Shown piece after piece: positions 55,565-64,000 of a stretch of 64,000 nucleotides of DNA. This DNA is from Codonopsis lanceolata (lineage: Eukaryota > Streptophyta > Magnoliopsida > Asterales > Campanulaceae). A program made the translations under genes and the position numbers. The notes below the pieces were generated by a model that made no database searches, was not told where the DNA came from, and saw nothing but the letters and a program-made list of their open reading frames with translations. The stretch spans positions 92,609,401 to 92,673,400 of the forward strand of contig CM028379.1 in assembly GCA_013146195.2 (NCBI GenBank). Direction: 5' to 3'. Position 1 is the first letter of the stretch, and every line of letters starts with the position of its first letter.

Positions 55565-55700
55565 GGCTTCCAAAGCCCTCGACCTCGGTAACTAGAGTGG
55601 CCTTCAAAGTCCTCGACCTCGGCAATAAGAGTGGCTTCCAGTGCCCTCGACCTCGGCAGTAAGAGTGGCTTCCAGTGCCCTGGGCCTCGGCAGTAAGAGC
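55565..55700. repeat. Four tandem copies of a 34-bp unit in U3 of the gypsy LTR
   Basis: Units begin GGCTTCCA and contain CCTCGACCTCGG. Copies differ at a few positions. Repeats upstream of a TATA box often act as enhancers in LTRs; that role is inferred. Confidence 0.85.
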
Positions 55701-55912
55701 CCACTGTCCTTAGACCGCTCGGCCTTGGCGTTAGGTCAATGATCACCAGGTCTGACAAAGAATCTTCCCCAGACCCGGTAAAGCCTTACACGCAACCACC
55801 AACCCTCTGATAGCGGCTAGCCCATTTATTTCTGACAAAGCCTCCAGTGCATTTAATACCCGCTGCAACCTGTTCCCCAACGAGAAGCCGCCATGTCATC
55901 AGGAAAATCGGG

Positions 55913-55920
55913 TATAAATA
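55913..55920 (+). promoter_or_regulatory. TATA box of the Tat-like LTR
   Basis: TATAAATA preceded by GGG and downstream of the 34-bp repeats. Transcription would be expected to start about 30 bp further on. Confidence 0.6.
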
Positions 55921-56216
55921 GGGGACATTCAATAATTGGAAAGGTAGGTAAAATAGGAGATATCAAAACTCTCTTATCACAACCCTTTATCGGACCATTT
56001 ATTACTACGACATATTTATTACTCATCTCCACCAAAAACCTTATCCTCACGCTGGTGGGTACCAGTCAGGCTATCCCGACTCATTAACGGCGTTCACTAT
56101 TTATCTTGTGCAGGTAGCTAGGAGACGAACCAAGGACAAGCGTGCAAAGACCGTGTCACTCCTGTTTCATACGTGGACAACAAGACAAGATCACCACCAA
56201 AATTGTGTGATTAGTT

Positions 56217-56234
56217 TGGTTCCGTTGCCGGGAA
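56217..56234 (+). other. Primer-binding site, Asp-tRNA type
   Basis: TGGTTCCGTTGCCGGGAA, close to the TGGCGCCGTTGCCGGGG site of Tat and Athila elements. Confidence 0.8.
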
Positions 56235-56458
56235 ACGACTAATTTTCTAAGTCACGCCGCGTCCACAAACGAGCAGGGATGGTGAAATCAAATAAGCAAG
56301 CCTCCAAGAATGTCACCCCCGCCACATCTAACCACCCTGAAAAAGAGCCCGCATAACACAACGAGGGAAGAGGCGTGAAGGGCCCTGCTCTCTCAACGAG
56401 ACAGGACTCTGGCACCTCGGTACCCGAAGTGTCAGCGAGAGCTTAAAGAAGACTCGTA

Positions 56459-57097
56459 ATGGCAAAACGGCTCTCCAATGACAAGAACAGAGAGCCAGAC
56501 GCCGACCCCCGGGACGGTCGCTTCACTGAAATTGAGTCTTCAAAAGCCCACGAGGAGGAACGACCTCAAGCCAACATAAAGAAGCCTACGGCCCAGGAAC
56601 AAATAGACCAAGAATACGCGTATTGGGAGCACCAGCGAACCCTGTACACCAAAATACAAGAGGCTGAGGCCAGGATGCACGAACTACGGCAAGCAGCCCA
56701 GGTCCCAGAACTCGAGCCCGTGATCAACGTGCATAGTACACCAGCTCGCTCCAACTCAATCTGGCAAAGGATGGGAACAGCAAAACCCAAAAGAGCGAAA
56801 TTCACCACTAACGTAAAGTCAAGGCTCGACAAAAGAGTGGCTGGCGAGGGAACTAGGACAAGCATCCACTCTCGTCTAAGGTTCCCCCCAGATACAAAAA
56901 ACCGCCCGGCTCACAGCGAGGAAGAAGTGTCTCAACCCTGCACTCAGGCTTCGACTAATAAAGGTCTCTCCAGATCCCGACATCCATCCCGCCAGCTCGC
57001 AAAGGAAGCTCGTTTGGGGTCCCCAATAAGAAACACAACCGAAGAAGAGGAAGCTCGCGGCATGATAGGCTCGAGGGGGACCAATCCGCCAAGATAA
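56459..57097 (+). CDS. Gag N-terminal region of the Tat-like element
   Basis: 212 open codons from MAKRLSNDKNREPDADP. Highly charged, with a helical segment DQEYAYWEHQRTLYTKIQ and an Arg/Ser-rich tail. This matches the disordered leader of Tat-type Gag; it has no enzymatic motif. The stop at 57095 separates it from the conserved gag core, so it is probably the front of a broken gag rather than a separate gene. Confidence 0.5.
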   Translation: MAKRLSNDKNREPDADPRDGRFTEIESSKAHEEERPQANIKKPTAQEQIDQEYAYWEHQRTLYTKIQEAEARMHELRQAAQVPELEPVINVHSTPARSNSIWQRMGTAKPKRAKFTTNVKSRLDKRVAGEGTRTSIHSRLRFPPDTKNRPAHSEEEVSQPCTQASTNKGLSRSRHPSRQLAKEARLGSPIRNTTEEEEARGMIGSRGTNPPR

Positions 57098-57299
57098 GAG
57101 CATGGATGGAAAAGCAGAGCTCGGCAACGAAGGCATCAAAAAAATAGGAGGGCCTTTCATAAAAGCCCTCCAAAGTAAAAGAAGCACTGGCCATCAAAAA
57201 AATAGGAGGGCCCTGGATCATGTTTCGGGTAGTTCGGTTAAAAAGATCATCGATTCCGACCGGCTATGGTGTAGTCGTTCGAGGAACCCAGAAGAAGGC

Positions 57300-57720
57300 C
57301 TAACAGTGGTATAATGGGTTAGCCCATGACTCTATCACCTGTTGGGATGACTTCAAATGGGCCTTTTTGAAAAAGTTCGCCTCGGCAGGTGCCCTCCCAA
57401 AAAGTGAGACGGACCTGTGCAGTGTAAAACAAGAAAATTGGGAAACGGTGCTCTCGTACATGACCCGCTTTTAAAGAAGTCCTGGACCAGATCCCTGACA
57501 TCCCTGACACCTCCGTAAGAATGTGCTTCGGAGCAAGCCTATTACGAGGAAACTGCCGAACTGAGCTCCTCATGAGACCTCGGGACACGATCGAAGAAAT
57601 GTTCCTAACAGCCCAAAGAATGGCTCTACTGGATGGCGAAAGTAACAAACTCACGGCACGTCCCCTCCAAACATAGCTAATGTTGCCGACCAGCCGCTCG
57701 CCACAAACAAAGGCTACAAA
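57300..57720 (+). pseudogene. Gag core (retrotrans_gag) of the Tat-like element, frameshifted
   Basis: One frame reads ITCWDDFKWAFLKKFAS and ENWETVLSYMTRF, then a stop. Another frame continues with EVLDQIPDIPDTSVRM, LMRPRDTIEEMFLTAQRM. Together these are the gypsy gag core with a frameshift near 57470. No open frame covers the region, and longer antisense frames here are shadows. Confidence 0.75.
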
Positions 57721-57876
57721 GGAAAAGACCAAGGAAGGGCTCGGCAAGACGAGGTCCACCCTTTAAAAAGGAGAGAGGAAGAAAGAGGTGCAAAATTCAC
57801 TGGTGAGATCAGGGGCCCGAGGCGAGACAATGAGCTAGAGGACTTTACCCCTCTCAATGCATCAAAGGAGCACATC

Positions 57877-58341
57877 ATGGATGTCTTCCTAACGGAAAAC
57901 AAGATACGACCCCCCTTCCCCATGAACTCACCCCTCGATACCCGAAATCCAAGGAAAAGATTAAATTTTCACAATGAGATCGGCCACGTCACAGAAGAAT
58001 GTATACAGCTCAAAAGAGCCATACAACGGGTTATAAACGAGGGTGATCAGAGGTTCGTGGCGAGAGAGTCAAATCATCGCGCCCCTGGACCGAGGGCTCT
58101 GGGGGGCGACAACAGACAGCCAGATAACAGACCAGTGGTCAACACCATCCGAGAAGAGGCTCAGAGTATCACACAATTGAAAAATGCAATCAACTGCTTG
58201 AGCAACTCGGCCGACAGCCTTATGGAAAGAATGGTCGAACATGAAATGGTTTTTAGAGACACCGAGCTAGTCGTTAACACATACGCTCAGCAAAACCCTT
58301 TGACTCTACAAATCAGGATACACAACAGCCTCGTCAAATGA
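57877..58341 (+). pseudogene. Gag C-terminus of the Tat-like element, knuckle degraded
   Basis: 154 codons. RLNFHNEIGHVTEECIQLKRAI corresponds to the usual Tat-type knuckle, but the first Cys is missing (LNFH instead of CxFH). A polar linker leads to VNTYAQQNPLTLQIRIHN. The TGA at 58339-58341, just before the protease, probably arose from CGA by C-to-T change; the frame runs straight on into the protease. Confidence 0.75.
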
Positions 58342-58824
58342 GTACTGATAGATACAGGCGCTGGGAGGGACGTAATGTACTACAAATACTTTCTAGCATT
58401 AGGACTCGGCGATTCCCACCTCACACCAAGTCGAACCCAGCTGGAGGGGTTCACAGGCCATAAAAGTAACGGCGAAGGGAACTGTGGCCTTTAAAGTCGA
58501 CCTGGAGAGGAAGACACCGCCAGAAGCGAGGAGATCACTTTCCTAGTCCTTGATCTCCCATCTCCATATAATGCCATCCTCGGTGCACCTTCCCAAGCGA
58601 AGTTCCGAATGGTCGCCTCAATGGCACATCAGAGGGTCAAGTACATGACCTCATGCGGGGTAGGAGTCCTCAAAAATGACGCTCGCACTACCCTAGAATA
58701 CCTCATAAATGAAAGGAGAGAGGCGGAGAAAAGACTGAAAAGGCCGGAGGGAGCCGAGGAAAAAGAGGACGAGCAGGTGGCCAAACGAGCCCGAGGACTC
58801 GACAGAGAAAACTCTATCCCATAG
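58342..58824 (+). pseudogene. Aspartic protease of the Tat-like element
   Basis: VLIDTGAGRDVMYYKYF carries the DTG active site. Downstream is LEGFTGH, and after a frame break LDLPSPYNAILGAPSQAKFRMVASMAHQRVKY, the usual end of the gypsy protease. An open frame 58609-58824 covers the C-terminal part and a Lys/Glu/Arg-rich linker. The middle contains a shift near 58490. Confidence 0.75.
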
Positions 58825-58941
58825 CAATCAAGGCGGGCCGAAGAAGCTAGCCCACATCAGGGTGAAGGGACGTCGAGTGATGAGACAGAAAAGACTGAGA
58901 TCGACAGCCTCGACGTACGAGACCACCCAGTATTACAGCCC

Positions 58942-59640
58942 ATGGATAACGTAGAAGAAGTCATCATCAACTTCAACTACCCCGATCAAAAAATCAAGGT
59001 GGGAATGGAAATAGCCGACGAAGAAAGGAGAGCCATCATCGAGTTCTTAAGAAGCAACACAGACGTCTTCGCGTGGAAAGCCGAGGATATGGAAGGCATA
59101 GCCGAAGAAGTTACGGTCCACCGGCTGAGCATTGACCCAGCATTTTCACCCATCCAGCAAAAGCCGAGGTATTTCTCCCCTGAAAAACAAGAAGCAATTA
59201 AAGAGGAGATAGCCAAGTTGCTACGGGCCGAAATCATAAAAGAAATCCACTACCCCACGTGGATCACAAATGTTGTGATGGTGAAAAAGAACAATGGAAA
59301 GTGGAGAATATGCGTCGATTTTACAATCTGAACGAGGCATGCCCAAAAGATTGGTACCCATTGCCGAGGATAGATCAACTGGTTGACTCTATCTCGGGCT
59401 ACAAAATCTTAAGCTTTGTAGACGCTTATTCGGGGTACCACCAGATCAGAATGTGGAAGGAGGATCAAAAGAACACGGCCATTCGAGCAACAGGAGCCCT
59501 ATACTGCTACAACATGATGTCGTTCGGCCTAAAAAATGCAGGCGCTACCTATCAGCGAATGGTAAACAAGGTTTTCGGGGACCAGTTGGGAAGGAACGTC
59601 GAGGCATACATAGACGACAATACGACATGGTGATTAAAAC
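58942..59640 (+). pseudogene. Reverse transcriptase of the Tat-like element, two frameshifts
   Basis: The first frame (58942-59331) has FAWKAEDMEGI, QQKPRYFSPEKQEAIKEEI and KKNNGKWRICVDFT. A one-base loss in an A run near 59325 breaks it inside the DFTNLNEACPKD-type motif. The next frame has NEACPKDWYPLPRIDQLVDS, FVDAYSGYHQI and MSFGLKNAGATYQRMVNKVF, then the catalytic AYIDD (YIDD at 59607-59618). Directly after it an extra AATACGAC (59619-59626) shifts the frame again. Substrate would be element RNA or cDNA in the particle. Confidence 0.87.
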
Positions 59641-60226
59641 CAAGGAGGCCAGCCACATCGACGACCTCAGAGAAACGTTTGCAAACCTCAGAAAAAATAG
59701 GATGAAGCTCAATCCCGCCAAATGTGCCTTCGGCGTAACAGCGGGAAAGTTTCTGGGGTATATGGTGAACGAGCGTGGAATAGAGGCAAACCCTGAAAAA
59801 ATCAAAGACCTGGCCGAGATGAAAGTCCCCAAATGCATCAAACAAGTACAACAGTTGAACGGGAGAATCGTGGCTCTGGGAAGGTTCATCTCAAAATCGG
59901 CAGAAAAAAGCCTCCCCTTTTTCAAAATCTTGATAGGGACGAAGAAATTCACATGGGACAAAGAATGCAACCTCGCCTTTGCCGAACTCAAAGAATACCT
60001 CGCCAGTTTACCTTTCCTCAGCTGCCCGGTGCCAGGAGAAATACTCTACGTCTATCTCTCAGTTACTGACACAGCCATAGCATCGGTCCTATTGCGAGAA
60101 GAAGGGGGCCATCAGAGACCCATCTACGACGTGTCCCATGCACTCGCCGGGGTCGAGACGAGGTACATGCGGATAGAAAAGGTGATACTCGCATTAATGA
60201 TAACGGCGAGGAAATTGATGCCATAC
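59641..60226 (+). pseudogene. RT thumb and RNase H of the Tat-like element, cut by LTR R3
   Basis: Continues the third frame: LRKNRMKLNPAKCAFGV and KFLGYMVNERGIEANPEKI (RT connection), LNGRIVALGRFISKSAEKSL, then RNase H-like SVTDTAIASVLLREEGGHQR, VSHALAGVETRYMRIEKV and LALMITARKLMPY. At 60227 the frame passes into LTR sequence, so residues after PYC in the open frame are not gypsy. Confidence 0.88.
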
Positions 60227-61870
60227 TGTGAGGTTCCCGGGCTGCGACCCGCGCCCCGTGCGCCCTTGGGTAGGGGTACGCGTACGTGCGGATGCGAGAC
60301 ACCACTGCTCTCGTTCCACCCTCCCTTGTTTAGGGGAAGACGAAATCAAAAGTGCAAGAGGAGTGCTGTCTATGTTAGCGCGTTAGAATGCGCCTCGGTT
60401 GCCTTTAGTGGATTTTATTATAAAAATAGCCTTATGGCCCGTTTCGGATCACTGTGGGAGCTTTGGGTTTCCCGTATCAAGTTATCCCTTGTTTAGGGGA
60501 TACCAGGATATGGGAATACATCACTCTTCCATTCCCACTCTCCCTTTTTTAGGGGAGAATGGAAAAGTGCAAAGAAGGAGTGTTGCGAGGCCCCACTGGA
60601 TCCAAAAAGTTTTAGAGTCGCCATCTTTATTTTAAGGCAAAAGTAAAGAAAAACCAGAAAAAGAAAACCATAGATAAAAAGCGGGTTCGGAGGCTAAGTT
60701 ACGAGTTGGGAAGGTGCTAGGCACCCAACTCGCCCTTTCGGTCTCAAAATAGTTTTTGGCTGAAGTATGCTTATTGTTATATTTATTTAGCAAATAAATA
60801 AAGCATTAAATGACAAAAAATTAAAACAAATACATCCGTGGCTACATTATTTACGGACTTGCAGCCATTTCCTTACAATAATTACAAATGTATTTAAAAA
60901 TATTTGGTCATTATAACGGCTCTTTTACATACTATTTCCTAATCTAATTCAGGCAGCACAACAGCTTATATTGACTACATTGTGCCGGATTTTAAATAAC
61001 AACTTTACAAAATAATAAATAGACAAGTGAATAAATAAATAAATAAAAACTCCCTTAAAGGCTTTTACCTTTTAGAGCGGAGTGTGCTCGCTCTGTCCTT
61101 CTCGGGAGAGGGAGTCTTTTATTGCTGTTGCTGATGTGATTTGGGCAGAGTGACGGCTTATATATAGTAGTTTTGGCTTATTTGGTTGGGCGGAATGACG
61201 GCTTATATATGGTGGTTTTGGCCTTTTTGGTTGGGCGGAATAACGGCTTATTTTTTTTGGGTTTTTCAGCTCATTACTCGGGCAGAGTAACGGTTTACTT
61301 TGGGATTTTTGGGCCGGGGAAGTGAGGTGGATACCTAACAACTAGGCTAGGGATCACTTATAACCGGTAGATATTTATTTTGGCGGAGTTTGGACGGGTT
61401 TTGGAGACTTTAGTGGGCTTCACTCACCTATCTCACACCTCTCGTAACTATTCGCTTCGTCGAGACGCAGAGAGAATTTCTCAGCGCTTCGTTGCGATAT
61501 TTCTGAACAAGTGAAATGAGGAGCCGGGGCCTCTTATTTATAGTTGGAGAGAGGGATTCATCCGGAATTCTTTCATTTCTTCATCCGGCATCAGTGGATT
61601 GTACCGCAGTCTTTACAGATTGTACAATGCATTAAGTCGACATGCTACAGTAGCATTCCTGGCGCGACCTAAAGCCCCCTCCGGTGCGGCACCCATGCCA
61701 CTATTCAACTTTGATTTTTGACACTTTCCTCCCCTGCAGTTCACTGTTCATGCATCCTACTTTTTCCTTTTGCATTTTCAACCTGTAACTTGACATTTGT
61801 TAATTTTAAACAGTTCTTGATATCGCATGCCAGAGTTACATATTAGGGGAACGAAATTAGGGTGTCTACA
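60227..61870 (-). repeat. LTR R3, minus sense, inserted in the gypsy RNase H
   Basis: 1644 bp. On the minus strand it starts TGTAGACACC at 61870 and ends GAACCTCACA at 60227, directly against gypsy coding sequence. The TATA box is at 61535-61542. Next to its start lies GTTGAGGGGCTC (minus), a polypurine tract, so this is the 3' LTR of a minus-strand element whose body lies to the right. Confidence 0.8.
61535..61542 (-). promoter_or_regulatory. TATA box of LTR R3
   Basis: TATAAATA on the minus strand, about 330 bp from the LTR start. Confidence 0.5.
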
Positions 61871-64000
61871 GAGCCCCTCAACGATGGAGTCTACGGGTAA
61901 CCCAAGGCTTACTGAGTAGACGAACATCGTTGATAAACAATAGACTCTCCAATTTCGTTCAATTATAAAATGGGGATGAGATGCAACAGGTAGTAGTTAT
62001 AATGCAACAGTATATAACACAGACCAAACTCCATAGCCTAGACATATTTAGTCGGTTATAACAAGTTATCGTAATTTTTAAACAGATACTCAAATTAAAT
62101 GCTCTAATGGTCGGACCCACTAGTGTAGGCTGCCTACGTATCCCTTAATAAAGGAACTCAGACCAAAACGTAGTTCAGGCCAAAACCTAAACTATCACTC
62201 GTACAACGGTCGTGCCTACCGAGATAGGCTGCCTACGTATCCTTAAACAAGGAATCAGACCGAGATGTAGTTCACTCAGCTGGGGACTATATGCTGCGGT
62301 GCAAGTGTTGCGGTGCAAGTGCGGCAATACTAAATGAGCAAGTGAGGCAAAGCTTTATCTAATAAGTGCGGCAAGGGTAAATATGTGTTGTGATGGTCGT
62401 GTCTACCATGATAGACAGCCTACGTATCCTTAGCCAAGGAATCAGACCAAACGTAGTTCGTCGTGCGGCTATACAGAGTGAATTGTCTCCTTAGGAACTC
62501 AGCCTTCATCGAAGAACAAGACCTTTCCCTATTAATCCGGGGCTGCGTACCCCTTAAAGGAAAGTTTCCACACAGCCAATGGATGGAATGTATTGCCTCC
62601 TCAGGATCTCAGCCTTCAACGGAGAACAAGACCTTTCCCTCTTAATCCGGGGCTACATGCCCCTTAAAGGAAAGTTTCCAAACATTAAACAAATGCACTG
62701 CTAAAAAGGAAAACACCTTCCTTTCCTTTACCTTTGTCGTGTCCATGCAACAAATTTTTGTTGATGTTGCTTTGCTGCCGCTTGCTGCTTTACGTTGTTC
62801 GTTGCTGCACTTTGCTAGGGATTTTTCTTTTTGTCACCATTCCAGCCTTCGCTGGAAAATCTTTTCCCCTGTCCCGCTATGTTTTCGGCTTTAGCTGGAA
62901 AATCTTTCTTGATGCTGCTGCATTTTTACTTTACTGCTCTTTCTAACCTTGGTCAGAAACTTCTTTTCCTTGATGCAGCATCTCTGGGTACCAGCTGGAA
63001 TCATCTTTTCTTTGCTGCTGTTTTTCTTTTTGCTCCATTCTCTAGCTTCAGCCGAAAATTTCTTCTTCTGCCGCTGCATTTTCTCTTGTTGCATGCACCT
63101 ATAAATTTTCTTTCTTATACATGCGTTTTCCCCTCTCCCGATTTTTTTTGTTTTTTTGTTTTTTTGCTTTCTATTTGTTTTTTTTTTCTTTTCTCTCCCT
63201 TTTTTTTATTCTGCATGTCTGCCACTTTTCTTTATTTGCATGCTTATTACCTCTTTTTTCCCTTTTTTTTTGTTCTGCATGCTCACCATTTTTCTTTATT
63301 TTTGGTTCGCCTGGAAATACTTCTGATCTGCTAGATTTTGACATTGTTTGGCACTTTTGAAGCATTCCTGACTTTATTAATGATGCTTATGCATGTCCTA
63401 TTTATGCCTAAATGATGTAATTAAGTAATGATGCATGAAATTTATATGATTTATTTTTACGATGCATAATTAAACTAGTGGTAACTATTTGACCTTATTA
63501 TGCATGATTTATATTATAAATGCAAATGGGGCTAAATGATGCATGCTTATGCTGCAGGGACATAGTAAATGCCATGAGGATATTTATTTTCATGATTGGT
63601 GGCATTTTATTTTCTTTTTAGCACACCCCTAATACAACTTATTGGATAATAAATGCAAATGCTGGATGCATGTACTTACTTTATTTGATGCAAATGTGAT
63701 GCCTAAAAATTATAGGATGCCTATTAACATGATGCATGGACACTCTTTATTCTATCATGCATGCAATAATGCAAAATGTAGTACACATCTTTAAGATGCA
63801 AAATGCATTTTTATAATGCTTAGAATGCAAAAACGTTTATTTATATGCAAAACAATACATAAAAAAAATTTGTTGTTTTTTTTTTTGTTTTTTTTTTCGA
63901 AAACATGTACAGACATTTACAATGCAATGCAATTTTATATGATACAAAATAAAAAAAAATATGGAGACTCAAAACACACGCGCAAAGTAAAGCTATACGG
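61871..64000 (-). mobile_element. Interior of the R3 element, 3' non-coding part
   Basis: It contains no recognised coding domain. Three copies of a roughly 70-bp module (GCCTACGTATCC ... AAGGAATCAGACC ... GTAGTTC) lie near 62130, 62207 and 62391, with two related copies at 43890-44080. A roughly 109-bp tandem pair at 62480-62684 contains AACAAGACCTTTCCCT and CCCCTTAAAGGAAAGTTTCC. From 62700 the sequence is pyrimidine-rich and then AT-rich with many TGCAT and ATGCA words. Open frames in the T-rich stretch are low complexity. Confidence 0.5.
62480..62684. repeat. Two-copy tandem repeat, period about 109 bp
   Basis: 62480-62575 and 62589-62684 match over nearly their whole length, including CTCAGCCTTCA and AATCCGGGGCT. 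Confidence 0.8.

Larger units (their letters stand above)
55436..56214 (+). repeat. 5' LTR of the Tat-like gypsy element (ends approximate)
   Basis: The start is near TGAAATGATGAAACC (a TG at 55436, 55441 or 55444) and the end lies shortly before the PBS. The other LTR is not in the window, so the ends are approximate. It contains a four-copy 34-bp tandem repeat and a strong TATA box. Confidence 0.55.
55436..60226 (+). mobile_element. Tat-lineage Ty3/gypsy retrotransposon, truncated by a nested LTR element
   Basis: LTR, PBS for Asp tRNA (56217), gag, protease, RT and the first part of RNase H in gypsy order. It is GC-richer than its surroundings. RT motifs and the LNGRIVALGRFISKSA segment are of the Tat/Athila type. 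Multiple stops and frameshifts are present. RNase H is cut at 60227 by LTR R3; integrase and 3' LTR are not in the window. Confidence 0.87.

Noticed and set aside
62734..63365. Phe/Leu/Ser-rich membrane-protein-like frames near the right end
   Set aside because: Caused by T-rich low-complexity sequence; the antisense Lys-rich frames are the mirror image.

Overview
The window looks like repeat-rich nuclear DNA from a flowering plant, most likely a eudicot. I see no intact host gene. Almost every recognisable coding stretch belongs to a decayed transposable element: Ty1/copia and Ty3/gypsy LTR retrotransposons, an L1-type LINE with a plant-type RNase H, and hAT-like, Stowaway-like and Helitron-like pieces. 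Coordinates of element ends come from reading termini (TG...CA), target-site duplications (TSDs), primer-binding sites (PBS) and TATA boxes directly. Family names come from motif recognition; no search was run.

Layout. 1-4044 (minus): 5' part of a copia element, running off the left edge, with LTR, PBS, leader, broken gag, protease and start of integrase; a SINE-like tRNA-derived repeat sits in its leader. 4045-9039: AT-rich non-coding DNA ending in what looks like an old minus-strand gypsy LTR. 9040-27570 (plus): a large Sirevirus-like copia element with 1.26-kb LTRs, gag, pol and an extra 3' env-like ORF that appears to have its own 5' leader and an intron. A full-length minus-strand LINE (9817-17000, 16-bp TSD) sits inside its 5' LTR, and a solo LTR (15159-16386, 5-bp TSD) sits inside ORF1 of that LINE. 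27571-28721: continuation of the old gypsy LTR, interrupted by an 854-bp hAT-like MITE with a perfect 8-bp TSD. 29774-30998: a second hAT-like element with a near-perfect 8-bp TSD. 31010-32830: a possible gene fragment and a Helitron-like 3' end.

32951-53663: a gypsy derivative with gag and protease but no reverse transcriptase, followed by a tandem array of four units of about 3.4-3.5 kb. Each unit joins the 3' part of this element, including most of its LTR, to a 2-kb spacer. The second unit is broken by a 5.15-kb block holding a 1.2-kb satellite of hairpin-forming monomers (40930-42106) and a palindrome of two head-to-head LTRs (42132-46077). 53951-54709: a MITE. 55436-60226: a Tat-lineage gypsy element with LTR, PBS for tRNA-Asp, gag, protease, RT and RNase H. 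It is cut off at 60227 by a minus-strand LTR of the same family as the palindrome; the interior of that element runs to the right edge.

The genes do not form a working pathway; the window is a stratified pile of insertions whose order can be read: old gypsy LTR, then the Sirevirus, then the LINE, then the element that left the solo LTR. The most unusual signals are the satellite whose hairpin arms change together while a four-base centre stays fixed, the TE-derived tandem array, the LTR palindrome whose junction looks like an integrase product, and the intron and separate leader of the Sirevirus-like 3' ORF.
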